NCBI GenBank assembly: GCA_937873315.1 | Contig: CALMQX010000027.1 | Location: 1-64,000 of the forward strand | Origin: an uncultured Nostocoides sp. | Lineage (GTDB): Bacteria > Actinomycetota > Actinomycetes > Actinomycetales > Dermatophilaceae | Direction: 5' to 3' | Length of the DNA stretch: 64,000 nucleotides | Shown here: piece by piece, positions 45,998 through 54,659 of the stretch | How the letters are laid out: every line of letters starts with the position of its first letter | Position numbering within the stretch: position 1 is the stretch's first letter | Translations under genes and position numbers: made by a program | The notes under the pieces: model-generated | Told to the model about the DNA's origin: nothing | Seen by the model: the letters and a program-made list of their open reading frames with translations, nothing else | The model's database searches: none

Positions 45998-46831
45998 CTA
46001 GCGCTTCAACCCGAAGGGGTCTCCGCTGACCGTCTCATGGTGGCCTAGGTCATTGACGTCATAGCCGAAGTCCCAGACATCGGCCGACTGCCGTCGCTCA
46101 ATGATCTGCCGCTGCCAGCCGCCAGGGCGCCATGGGGAACGAAGTTCCTCCCACCATTGCGCATACGACGACCCGTGCTGCCCGGTAAAGGCGGTCCGCG
46201 ATATCGGCGAGCTCAGGCCAAGGAGGGCCTCGACCCGGCTCAATTCATGGTCTGGGTCAGAGACCAGGCGCTCGTAGTGAATCACGAGGGCCCGGTCCAG
46301 GTGCGGGAGGTCCTGGGCGAGCAGCGCATGGGCGGTGAGCCAGTGGTCAACCATTCCGGTCAGTGTCTGGAACTTCCTAGGGTTGCGCGAGACAAACTTG
46401 CGCCACTTCTTGTTCGAGAGGGCGACAGTGACCGGATGCCTCACCACCACGATGAACGCAGAGCCCGGGTACATTGCCTGGAGGAATCGGCCCATGATGA
46501 TGTTGGGGGGCGACTTCTCCACGAGGAGGCGGGCATCGAGATCCCAAAACGGCCTCCAGGCGTCAACGATTTTGCGTGCATTGTCCGGGCCAATGAGCGG
46601 GGAGTCCTCGGTGAGGTGCGCCGCTGAGGCATAGGCAAATCGACCCGAGCCTCCGTGCATCTTCGCCTTGGCATAGACCTGCTGCAGGTGCTGCCCCTCG
46701 TCCTCACGGACGCCGGTATCGGTCAGTCCCGATACCTCTGGGTGGTCGCCCAGAACCCGCGCGAACGGCGTAGTGCCGCTGCGATGGAGCCCCCCGACGA
46801 AGACCAAACGGGTGGGGTCGAGATCAGCCAT
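45998..46831 (-). CDS. Sulfotransferase family protein
   Basis: This 277-residue protein has the PAPS-binding loop VGGLHRSGTTPFARVLGDHP (about 12-31), a central LLVEKSPPNIIMGRFL segment, and the 3'-phosphate motif VVVRHPVTVALSNKKW (about 126-141). This matches the Sulfotransfer_3 type. ATG 46831 shares one base with the glycosidase stop and has GGAG 5 bases upstream; a GTG one codon earlier is possible. It ends the four-gene leftward unit. Confidence 0.86.
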   Translation of the reverse strand: MADLDPTRLVFVGGLHRSGTTPFARVLGDHPEVSGLTDTGVREDEGQHLQQVYAKAKMHGGSGRFAYASAAHLTEDSPLIGPDNARKIVDAWRPFWDLDARLLVEKSPPNIIMGRFLQAMYPGSAFIVVVRHPVTVALSNKKWRKFVSRNPRKFQTLTGMVDHWLTAHALLAQDLPHLDRALVIHYERLVSDPDHELSRVEALLGLSSPISRTAFTGQHGSSYAQWWEELRSPWRPGGWQRQIIERRQSADVWDFGYDVNDLGHHETVSGDPFGLKR

Positions 46832-48297
46832 CACTGCTCCATCATGGGGATTATCGTCTGCACGTCGGCGCGCCCGCCGGTCATCTTCACCGGGTCAACC
46901 GACACCGAGGTTGTCCCGGAACCTGTGGCCAGCGATGCGGCTGAGACCCCTGAGGGTAGGGCAACACTGCCTGACGCCGCCCACACGAAAGCGGTGACGC
47001 TACCGCCGACATCAAAGGCCACACCACGCAATTGCGGTGTGTTGACGGTGACAATCTCAGCGCCCGCGGAGGCAGCGCGCATGGCCGCGAAGGCATCCCC
47101 AGCCGGTCGCGGAGTGCCATCCGGGTCAAGCAGGCCGGAGCGGGGCTCGTCGGGATTCTGGCCATCAGGGTTCGTGGACAGCGGAAGCCAAATCACCACG
47201 CGGGCACCCGCCCCTATGAAGGTGGCGGTCGACTGCACCACGTCCCGGACTCGTTCGGCCTCGTCAGGGTCGCGCCCCTTGACAAATGAGCCCAACTCCC
47301 AGGCTTCAAGGTCCACGCCGCGCGGCGTGGTCGCCGCCAGGTAGTCGGCCAGGAGGCTGGCGGCCGCCGGCTGCTCGTAGAAGTGCACTTGGCGGATGTC
47401 AGCGAGCCCGGCCTTCAAGACTCGCTCATTGGCGGCCAGCATCTCGAGGTTGCGTACGGCCTGCGGCTGGGCGAGCATGTCGTCAAGGTCCGCTCGGTTG
47501 TCAACATGTTGAATCTGCTTGCCCCGCACACCAATTCGGCGATCCATGTACGAGTTCCACGCGTTGATCGCGTCAGCCTCCTTGCCCGCGGCGAGCAAGC
47601 GACTGGCGATCGCAGCGCCATATGCCGTGCTGCTGATTCCGGCGTCACTCACCCGCGCCTTGGGATCGGCCGACCGGATGGCTCGGGATCCCACCGCGAA
47701 GAGCTCTTCAAACTGCGCACCAGATCCCGACCAAAAAGTCTCGCCGTTGACCTCGTTCTCGATCGCGTAGGTGTGGACATCCTGCGGGGCATAGCGCTCG
47801 ACGACGGAGGTCACGAAGGCGGCGTACGCATCGAGATCTTTGGGCAACCGGGACTCGGACTTTTTCTTATTGCCCCGGGTCGAGACGGCCTCGCCGCCGG
47901 TGACCTCGCAGGTCCCGGTGCGGATCTTGAGCATCATTTCGACGCCCAACTCACGGCTGCGCTTCACCACGCGGTCGATGGCGGACCAGTTGGGCGCCGC
48001 TCCCGTGAGGCTCACATCGCACCATTGGAACTCATAGAAGGTCACGCCAGGCGCATTGGCCTTGATCCACGGAGCGGCGGAGTCGACTCGGCTCCAGTCC
48101 CACTTCGACCCAAAGCGCACGTCGCCGGGTTCGGTGGGGGCAATCGACGGGCTCGGACTCTGCGTCGCTGTCTGGTTTGGGGTCGGGGTCGACGATCGCG
48201 GCACCGGCTGATCCGATGACGTGCATCCCACTAAGGCGACCGCGACCACCCACGCACTGGCCACGCCAATGGCCCTGGTCCTTGCGGCCCTGATCAC
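46831..48297 (-). CDS. Lipoprotein with glycoside hydrolase (clan GH-A-like) TIM barrel
   Basis: This 488-residue protein has a signal and lipobox (VALVGC, Cys about 25), then a barrel domain. Signs of clan GH-A: VTFYEFQWCDVS after strand 1, MMLKIRTGTC, YAIENEVNGETFW with the Asn-Glu pair expected for the acid/base (about residue 178), and VDLEAWELGSF with a candidate nucleophile Glu (about 335). A small beta domain ends the protein. It may trim or remodel the locus's own polymer outside the cell. GTG 48297 overlaps the upstream sulfotransferase stop by 4 bases. Confidence 0.75.
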   Translation of the reverse strand: MIRAARTRAIGVASAWVVAVALVGCTSSDQPVPRSSTPTPNQTATQSPSPSIAPTEPGDVRFGSKWDWSRVDSAAPWIKANAPGVTFYEFQWCDVSLTGAAPNWSAIDRVVKRSRELGVEMMLKIRTGTCEVTGGEAVSTRGNKKKSESRLPKDLDAYAAFVTSVVERYAPQDVHTYAIENEVNGETFWSGSGAQFEELFAVGSRAIRSADPKARVSDAGISSTAYGAAIASRLLAAGKEADAINAWNSYMDRRIGVRGKQIQHVDNRADLDDMLAQPQAVRNLEMLAANERVLKAGLADIRQVHFYEQPAAASLLADYLAATTPRGVDLEAWELGSFVKGRDPDEAERVRDVVQSTATFIGAGARVVIWLPLSTNPDGQNPDEPRSGLLDPDGTPRPAGDAFAAMRAASAGAEIVTVNTPQLRGVAFDVGGSVTAFVWAASGSVALPSGVSAASLATGSGTTSVSVDPVKMTGGRADVQTIIPMMEQ

Positions 48298-49250
48298 CGT
48301 TGCTCCTGGTGACGCCGGGCCTGCTCGAGGCGGTTCGTCATGGCCGAAACGAGCTCGGCGACCCGAGGGTCGATGCCGAGCGACTCGCGGCCGTGCGACT
48401 CGCGCGCCTCTACATGTGCGCAGAGGGCGGGCGAATACGGGAAGCCCAGGAAGGCGCATACCCGCCGCATCTCGTCGGCCGGGCGCGCCGCGAAGTCGTC
48501 ATAGCTGACCAGGATCACGTCATCCCGAGCGTCCAGACCAAGGTCGAAAAACTGTTGATTCCGGAGCACCCAGAAGAGCGCGGACGCGGAGTGCGGACTC
48601 ATGGTCGTGAGGTCGAAGGAGCGAGCGAGGGCGATGCTGGACGAACTGTGGCGCCTTCCCTGCCAACGGGATTCATCGCCCTCGGCCACGGCGCGCACCG
48701 CGATCAAGGGTGCCTGCCCGAACTTCGAGACCTCGGAGCGAGCACGATCCTCCGCGTTCCGGTAGACCCACAGCGCCCGAGCATTCGCACCGACCAGATC
48801 GAGGAGATCATCGGTGCGTTGGCTGTCGCAGATCGGCTTGATCAGCACCAGCCGGTGGCGAGAGTTACGCACCACCCGGGTCAGCGAGTCATCCGATCGA
48901 AGTTGAAATCGCTCAAAGAGCGCGCCGTCATTCTCGTTGTGCACCTCGACGGACGGATCTTCATCGAAACCGCGCATCAACATATTGGTGCCCGAGCGCT
49001 GCAGTCCCACCACGAACACCGGCCGCGCCGTGCCCGGCTTCAGGGGGTTCGCCCGACGCCAGCGCGCCTTGGCCACGGCAGTTCGGATCCGCTCACGAGG
49101 GTCCAGGCGGTCCTCCTCGACGAGTCGGTGGAAGCCCTCGGTGCGTGCCCAGTAGGCATGCCGAAGGACCTTGCGGAGCAGGTACCTCGGCCGTGACTCC
49201 GGGCCTGTCGGTGGCTGCGACCAGCGGTCGAGCAGGTCACCCTTAGCCAT
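48294..49250 (-). CDS. Sulfotransferase family protein
   Basis: This 318-residue protein has an N-terminal helical region, the PAPS loop VFVVGLQRSGTNMLMRGFDE (about 78-97), and a probable 3'-phosphate motif ALWVYRNAEDRARSEVSKFG (about 160). The C-terminal half (VILVSYDDFAARPADEMRRV) is typical of sulfotransferases. ATG 49250 has GGAG 6 bases upstream and overlaps the upstream unknown gene by 8 bases, so the two are coupled. Confidence 0.84.
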   Translation of the reverse strand: MAKGDLLDRWSQPPTGPESRPRYLLRKVLRHAYWARTEGFHRLVEEDRLDPRERIRTAVAKARWRRANPLKPGTARPVFVVGLQRSGTNMLMRGFDEDPSVEVHNENDGALFERFQLRSDDSLTRVVRNSRHRLVLIKPICDSQRTDDLLDLVGANARALWVYRNAEDRARSEVSKFGQAPLIAVRAVAEGDESRWQGRRHSSSSIALARSFDLTTMSPHSASALFWVLRNQQFFDLGLDARDDVILVSYDDFAARPADEMRRVCAFLGFPYSPALCAHVEARESHGRESLGIDPRVAELVSAMTNRLEQARRHQEQR

Positions 49251-50013
49251 GGTTGTCTCCAGAAAGGAATAGTTGGCGGGCTTCCTGGTGGGCCTGAACG
49301 ATGCGGCCGAATTCGCCAAGACGCTCAGGAGCCTGTGCTCCGACAGCTCGTTCAAGGTCGTCCAGGGTGCTCCCCCACGGTCCCTGAACGTAACCCGGGG
49401 CGACGAAGGCGGCGTACTCGTCCTCGGAGATCGGCAGATGCCGCAATAGCAGTGACGTGTTGTCCAGCACCGGCCGAGGCCGAGGATCAATGCGGTAGTA
49501 CTCGGGCAATAGCTGCTGACCTGAACGCATGAGCAGGGCCAGTCGGTGACCCCCATCGCCCACGTGGAGGTTGTGCTGGAAGGTCAGCCCGGTGTCAGTG
49601 ACTTGAGGTCCGCGGGTGGACCGCAGGGTGACCGGATAGGCGGCGTCAAAGCCGCGCTGACTGAACGAGGCGAAGGTAGCGACGGCGCGACTGACGCGCT
49701 CACGGTAATCCGCTCGTAGCGCTGCCTCGTCGGAGAGGAGCCACGGCCTAAACCGGCGGGCTTCAATCTCCCTGAACCACACGGCATACGGATGCTCCAG
49801 CGAGCTGTCGAGGTAGTCCTGCAGTGATTGCTCAGCGGGCCGGGCCGCAATGTGATCAAAGATTGAGGCCCGGATCACCACGTCGTACCTGAGCGGGGAG
49901 ATCAACGCTCGGATATCGAGGGTCGCGGCTCCCTTGACCTTAGGCCGCCAAGTGACGGCCCGCCGCACTGTGCGAGCGGCGGTTGCCGACAACGAACGCC
50001 GCACGACTTCCAC
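49243..50013 (-). CDS. Unknown protein, first gene of a sulfotransferase operon
   Basis: This 256-residue soluble protein has no signal peptide. Notable segments are YAVWFREIEARRFRPWLL, a YRERV helix, and VGDGGHRLALLMRSGQQLLP, where the DGGHRLA turn resembles the conserved loop of ParB-like/sulfiredoxin-fold proteins; this is a weak pattern match, not an assignment. It heads a leftward unit with two sulfotransferases and the glycosidase, and overlaps the next gene by 8 bases, so a role in the sulfated glycan pathway is likely. GTG start. Confidence 0.65.
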   Translation of the reverse strand: MEVVRRSLSATAARTVRRAVTWRPKVKGAATLDIRALISPLRYDVVIRASIFDHIAARPAEQSLQDYLDSSLEHPYAVWFREIEARRFRPWLLSDEAALRADYRERVSRAVATFASFSQRGFDAAYPVTLRSTRGPQVTDTGLTFQHNLHVGDGGHRLALLMRSGQQLLPEYYRIDPRPRPVLDNTSLLLRHLPISEDEYAAFVAPGYVQGPWGSTLDDLERAVGAQAPERLGEFGRIVQAHQEARQLFLSGDNHG

Positions 50014-50193
50014 ATCCTTGCTGTCAACATAGGTCCCTCAGCGACCTACCCCTGGCTCGATTCTACGAGTCGTTGAGCGGATTGTCTGGGTCTTGCAACC
50101 TTCCCACCCCACCTATGGTGGACTGAGACAGCATTTCTGGGAGCGTCACATCAGGGAGATGGCGCGGGCAGAGGAGAAAGGGGCAGCGGTCGG

Positions 50194-51444
50194 GTGCGCA
50201 TCTTGCATGTGAACAAATTCCTGTACCGGCGAGGTGGAGCCGAGGGCTACCTCCTGGATGTGTCGGCGCTGCAGCGCGCCCGCGGAGACATCGTCGAGTA
50301 CTGGGGCATGGCTCACCCGGAAAACCTGCCGGGTGCACTCCTCGAGGACACCTTCGCCCCGAATGTAGAACTCGAGCCGGCCCCTGGCGGATTGCGGGGC
50401 CTTTCGGCGGCAGCGCGCATGGTGTGGCACCCCGCCAGCCGATCGGGTCTAGCGCAGGCGATCGCCCGTTTCAAACCCGACGTCGTTCACTATCACAATG
50501 TCTACCACCAACTTTCGCCGTCGATCCTGCAGGCCGTGGCGGCCGCCGGAATACCGTCGGTGATGACCCTGCATGACTACAAGTTGGCGTGCCCCAACTA
50601 CCAGATGCTCGACCACGGGCAACTCTGCGATGCCTGCGTGACGGGCAGCACCCTGAATGCCATCCGGCGCCGCTGCAAGGGGGGCTCACTGGGCGGCAGC
50701 ACGGTGCTCGCGCTGGAATCCGGGATCCACCGTCGCTTGCATGCCTACGACCCGGTGGACCTCTTCATCTCCCCGAGCCATTTCTTGAGATCAGTGATGC
50801 TGCGGGCGGGCCTGGGGGAAGAACGGATCCGGACCATTCACAACGTCGTTGATCTCCCACCCCGCGCCCAAGCCACCCACCAGGAGTCTCGGGTGGTCTT
50901 CGCCGGAAGGCTGAGCCATGAGAAGGGAGTCGATACCTTGGTGCGAGCCGCAGGGCTCCTACCTGCCGGCATTGAAGTGCACATCGCGGGTGACGGGCCG
51001 CTGCGGGCTGAACTCGAGTCGCTGGCCCACACCCTGGCCCCGGGGAAGGTCACCTTCCACGGCAGATTGTCCGGCTCGGACGTGGCCGCCCTGGTCCACG
51101 GTTCGTTGGCGATGGCGGTTCCCTCCCGATGGTTTGAGAATCAACCGATGACCATCCTCGAGGCGTTCGCTGCCAGCGTTCCGCCCATCGTGACGGCACT
51201 GGGCGGGATGCCGGAACTGGTCGAAGACGGCGTCCAGGGTCTGGTCGTGCCCCATGATGATCCCGCCGCCCTGGCCGAGGCGATCATCCGACTCGCCAAA
51301 GACCCCGAGGCCGCAAGCGCAATGGGACGCGAAGGGCGCCGTCGACTGGATCGTGAGTTCACCCCGGAGGGGCATCTGGCCGCCTTGGATGAGGCCTATC
51401 GCGATGCCAGCGAGCGCCGCCACAATGGCGGTGGGCGACGATGA
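50194..51444 (+). CDS. Glycosyltransferase family 4
   Basis: This 416-residue GT-B enzyme starts MRILHVNKFLYRRGGAEGYL, with the donor-side signature VVFAGRLSHEKGVDTLVRAA (about 230) and the nucleotide-sugar motif WFENQPMTILEAFAASVPPI (about 312) followed by GGMPELVEDG. The LACPNYQMLDHGQLCDACVTG insertion with Cys residues occurs in several actinobacterial GT4 proteins. It likely adds one sugar of the repeat unit. GTG 50194. Its end overlaps the following sulfotransferase by 4 bases (ATGA). Confidence 0.9.
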   Translation: MRILHVNKFLYRRGGAEGYLLDVSALQRARGDIVEYWGMAHPENLPGALLEDTFAPNVELEPAPGGLRGLSAAARMVWHPASRSGLAQAIARFKPDVVHYHNVYHQLSPSILQAVAAAGIPSVMTLHDYKLACPNYQMLDHGQLCDACVTGSTLNAIRRRCKGGSLGGSTVLALESGIHRRLHAYDPVDLFISPSHFLRSVMLRAGLGEERIRTIHNVVDLPPRAQATHQESRVVFAGRLSHEKGVDTLVRAAGLLPAGIEVHIAGDGPLRAELESLAHTLAPGKVTFHGRLSGSDVAALVHGSLAMAVPSRWFENQPMTILEAFAASVPPIVTALGGMPELVEDGVQGLVVPHDDPAALAEAIIRLAKDPEAASAMGREGRRRLDREFTPEGHLAALDEAYRDASERRHNGGGRR

Positions 51445-52373
51445 CGGCGCCGATCCGCCTGCTCTTCGTCGCCGGTGCCGGACGCAGCGGCACGACGATC
51501 CTGAACACGATTCTGGGCCAGGTTCCCGGGATGGTCGCCGTCGGCGAGGTGCGCTACATCTGGGAGCGAGCTTTTGGGGAAAACCACCGATGCGGGTGCG
51601 GTGAGCCCTTCGCGCGCTGCCCCTTCTGGTCGGACGTCATTGACCGCGCGTTTGGTCCGGCGGGGCCGCCCGCACCCGGGCCGGTCTCTGCGGACCTCTT
51701 GGCACGGCTACGCATCCTGCGGGTCCCGGCCATGCTGGCGCGATCGGCCGTTGGACGATCCGCCGTCCCAGAGCACCCCCATGACGCCGCTATCGCGGCC
51801 ATCTATCAGGCCTTGGCCGACACACCAGGGGTCGAGGTTATTGTCGACTCCTCGAAGCTGCCGCCCTACGGCAAACTCCTCGAACGCCTCCCCGGGGTTG
51901 AGCTCAGTGTCGTCAATGTCGTGCGGGATCCTCGCGCGAATGCCTGGTCCTGGCGCAGGGTCAAGCGCACCAATGACCGCGACGATGGAGCGACGATGGA
52001 GCGGCTTGCGCTGTGGCGCAGTTCCTTGGTCTGGTCAGCGTGGAACACCCTGCTTGGCGTGTGGTGGCCGCCAGGTCCACGAAGCCTGAATGTCCGATAT
52101 GAGGACTTCGTGGTCCGACCCAAAGAAATCACCAAGGAGATTGTCTCCATGGTCGGCGGACGAACGGACGCATTGCCATTCGTCGACGAGCGCAGCATTT
52201 CGCTCGCGCCCACACACACGGTGGCGGGCAACCCCAACCGGCACCAGCAAGGCACCGTCACGATCCGCCTGGACGATGAATGGGCTCAAGCGATGCCTGG
52301 TCCGCAGAAGTGGTTCGTCACGGCGCTGACATTCCCGCTCTTGCGCCGACTCGGCTACCGCTTCAAGGTCTAG
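51441..52373 (+). CDS. Sulfotransferase family protein with CxCG...C cluster
   Basis: This 310-residue protein has the PAPS loop FVAGAGRSGTTILNTIL (about 9-25), a HRCGCGEPFARCPFW cysteine cluster (about 49-63) characteristic of one bacterial sulfotransferase subgroup and possibly zinc-binding, DSSKLPPYGKLLERLPG in the middle, and NVVRDPRANAWSW for the 3'-phosphate (about 158-170). Coupled to the GT4 gene by a 4-base overlap, which pairs one glycosyltransferase with one sulfotransferase. Confidence 0.87.
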   Translation: MTAPIRLLFVAGAGRSGTTILNTILGQVPGMVAVGEVRYIWERAFGENHRCGCGEPFARCPFWSDVIDRAFGPAGPPAPGPVSADLLARLRILRVPAMLARSAVGRSAVPEHPHDAAIAAIYQALADTPGVEVIVDSSKLPPYGKLLERLPGVELSVVNVVRDPRANAWSWRRVKRTNDRDDGATMERLALWRSSLVWSAWNTLLGVWWPPGPRSLNVRYEDFVVRPKEITKEIVSMVGGRTDALPFVDERSISLAPTHTVAGNPNRHQQGTVTIRLDDEWAQAMPGPQKWFVTALTFPLLRRLGYRFKV

Positions 52374-52383
52374 GGATCGGCCA

Positions 52384-52408
52384 AACGGATGATGCGGGCT
52401 CATCCGTT
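52384..52408 (+). terminator. Short hairpin after the sulfotransferase gene
   Basis: A 9-bp perfect stem (52384-52392 with 52400-52408) and 7-base loop begin 10 bases after the stop. There is no T-run, so termination may be partial. The rest of the 197-base gap before the next gene shows no further clear structure. Confidence 0.45.
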
Positions 52409-52570
52409 CAGCTAGAGAGCCCCGCGCACGTCTCTCGTTCCGGACGCCAAGGCTTGAAGGCTGTGCCCGAAGCCTCGAAATGGCCTAGCCTATCGACACG
52501 GATTCTTGCTGAGGGGCAGGGACTATGAGGAATGCGTACCGGAACACCCTAGAACCTCGAGGTAAATCAC

Positions 52571-54583
52571 GTGAAGTTTCATCAACTGCTCGCTGTAGCC
52601 GCAAGCGGGGCACTGGCCATTGGCCTGTCCTCTCCTGCGAGCGTGGCCGGCGCAGATTCGCCGGATGGCATCTCGGTGAATGCCGCTCGAACGTGGAGCA
52701 CGAACGGTCGCGTGAACGCGATCCACGTGGTCGCGGACGGCGTCATCGTCGGTGGCGACTTCACCGAGGTGTACTCCCCTTCTGGCCAGGCAACACCGGC
52801 AACGAGGGTCGCTAAATACCTTCCGGACGAGGGCCGCTTTGACCCGACCTTCTCGGTATCGGCAAATGCCACGGTCAACGCCTTCGCCTCCGACGGCAGC
52901 ACTCTCTGGGTGGGTGGCGACTTCACGACCATCAACGGAGTTGCCCACGAGTCACTAGCCGCGGTGGATCTCGACACCGGAGACACCCTCGCGGGCTGGA
53001 TGGGATCGACCACCATCGCGGTGGACGCGCTCTCATCAGCCGGCGGATGGCTGTACGTCGGTGGGCCCTTCACGACGGTCACCGATGCGTATGGCACCGC
53101 CAGCCGCTCCTTCCTGGTTCGGATGAACCCGGTCACCGGGCTCGTCGATACCACCTGGCAGCCGATCGCTAGTGCTCGAGTCCGCACGATCCTCTCGGAT
53201 GGCCCGACCAACCGCACGTACATCGGTGGCGACTTCACCACGATCAATGGCATGGGGTCTCTCGGACGGATCGCGAAGGCAGACTCGGTGACGGGTGCCT
53301 TCGACCTCAACTTCGTGTCGGGGGCGACAAACCAAGGGTCTCGCTCCCCAGCGTTCGCGCTGTCGTTGGACGGCAACAGCCTGCTGGCCGGCGTTGGCGG
53401 CTCGGGTGGCGGCTGCTCACTGCTGGATGCCTCGACTGGTGCGACCCAATGGAGTAAGCACACGACCGGCGATGTCACCGGTGCGGTCATCAAGGGTGCC
53501 TACAGCTACTGCGGCGGCCACTTCAGTGGCACCGCGTCCTTTGAAGGGCTGGACCGCAACAAGATGGCGTCCGTGGTCACGGCTACTGGTGCCATCACCA
53601 GCTACGCGCCCAATATCAACAGCGCCCTGGGCATTTTCTCCATGGCGGAGTCGCCCGATGCCGTCTTCGCTGGCGGAGACTTCACCCGAATTGGCCCGAG
53701 TGCTCAACAGGGCCTGGGCATGTTCCGGGATCTCGATGCGCTCAGCACACCAGCAGCACCGACCAACTTGTCGGCGATTGCCGGGGACCACCAGATCGTG
53801 CTCACGTGGAATGTGCCTGACACCGATGGTGGATCGCCGATTCTTAGTTACCGGGTTATCCGCTCAAGCGCCTCGCAACCGCCGGCGCAGGTCGCGACAG
53901 TTCGCCAACCGACCTTCGCCGACAACTACCCGCGCAATGGCACCACCTATACGTACACGATCATCGCGAACTCCGCGGTCGGGGACTCGCTCAACTCCGA
54001 TGCCGCCTCCGCAACCCCGATGGCTGGACTGCTCAACGCTCCGAGTGCCCCCCGCAGCCTGACACTCGTGCCGGGCACCGGCACGATCGCGCTCAGCTGG
54101 CAGGCGCCGACGTCGAGTGGGGGCTCGCCCCTGGTCGAGTACCGTCTGTACCGCAGCACCGAGGCCGGGCTGGAGGAGCTCTACACCACCCTGGATCCGA
54201 CGGCGCTGTCCTATGTGGACACCGCGGTCGTGATCGGGACCCGCTACTTCTACCAGGTGGCTGCGGTCAACGTGGTTGGCCAGGGTCCGCTCACAGGTGA
54301 AAAGAGCGCAGTCCCGGCTAGCGGAGTGCCCAGCAAGCCGGTGCTGTCAGCAACGGCAACGCACCCTGTCCAGTTGTCCTGGACGATCGGCGACACCGGC
54401 TCCAGTCCGCTGACCAAGGTACAGATCACCCGGGACGGCGTCCGCCTGGTGAACCTGGCCCCCATGATGAGTTATACCGACAACTCTGCCCTTTCGGGCC
54501 ACACCTACACCTACCGGGTGCGTGCCCAGAACTCGGCCGGTTGGAGCCCCTACTCCATCGCGGTCACGGTGACTGTTCCATAG
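52571..54583 (+). CDS. Secreted beta-propeller protein with three fibronectin type III domains
   Basis: This 670-residue protein has a signal peptide (ending ASVAGA near residue 28), repeats of the type VxVGGDFT.(I/V)NG.....A..D..TG (about 40-390) that suggest a propeller, and three Fn3 domains (about 393-482, 489-580 and 585-670), each with the TW/SW...Y(R/T) pattern. No cell-wall anchor is seen. It resembles the propeller part of the large secreted protein at 28622. GTG 52571 with GAGGTAA upstream. Probably glycan-associated; function not known. Confidence 0.84.
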   Translation: MKFHQLLAVAASGALAIGLSSPASVAGADSPDGISVNAARTWSTNGRVNAIHVVADGVIVGGDFTEVYSPSGQATPATRVAKYLPDEGRFDPTFSVSANATVNAFASDGSTLWVGGDFTTINGVAHESLAAVDLDTGDTLAGWMGSTTIAVDALSSAGGWLYVGGPFTTVTDAYGTASRSFLVRMNPVTGLVDTTWQPIASARVRTILSDGPTNRTYIGGDFTTINGMGSLGRIAKADSVTGAFDLNFVSGATNQGSRSPAFALSLDGNSLLAGVGGSGGGCSLLDASTGATQWSKHTTGDVTGAVIKGAYSYCGGHFSGTASFEGLDRNKMASVVTATGAITSYAPNINSALGIFSMAESPDAVFAGGDFTRIGPSAQQGLGMFRDLDALSTPAAPTNLSAIAGDHQIVLTWNVPDTDGGSPILSYRVIRSSASQPPAQVATVRQPTFADNYPRNGTTYTYTIIANSAVGDSLNSDAASATPMAGLLNAPSAPRSLTLVPGTGTIALSWQAPTSSGGSPLVEYRLYRSTEAGLEELYTTLDPTALSYVDTAVVIGTRYFYQVAAVNVVGQGPLTGEKSAVPASGVPSKPVLSATATHPVQLSWTIGDTGSSPLTKVQITRDGVRLVNLAPMMSYTDNSALSGHTYTYRVRAQNSAGWSPYSIAVTVTVP

Positions 54584-54601
54584 CGCAGCCGTCGCAGTAA
54601 C

Positions 54602-54638
54602 GGATGGGGCCCCAGGCGAAACGCCTGGGGCCCCATCC
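54602..54638. terminator. Strong bidirectional terminator
   Basis: A perfect 17-bp stem (54602-54618 with 54622-54638) with loop AAA lies between two convergent genes, 18 bases after the rightward stop. There is no T-run on either strand, as is common for actinobacterial I-shaped terminators. Confidence 0.85.
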
Positions 54639-54659
54639 AATTGGCAGAGGTTTGCTGCC

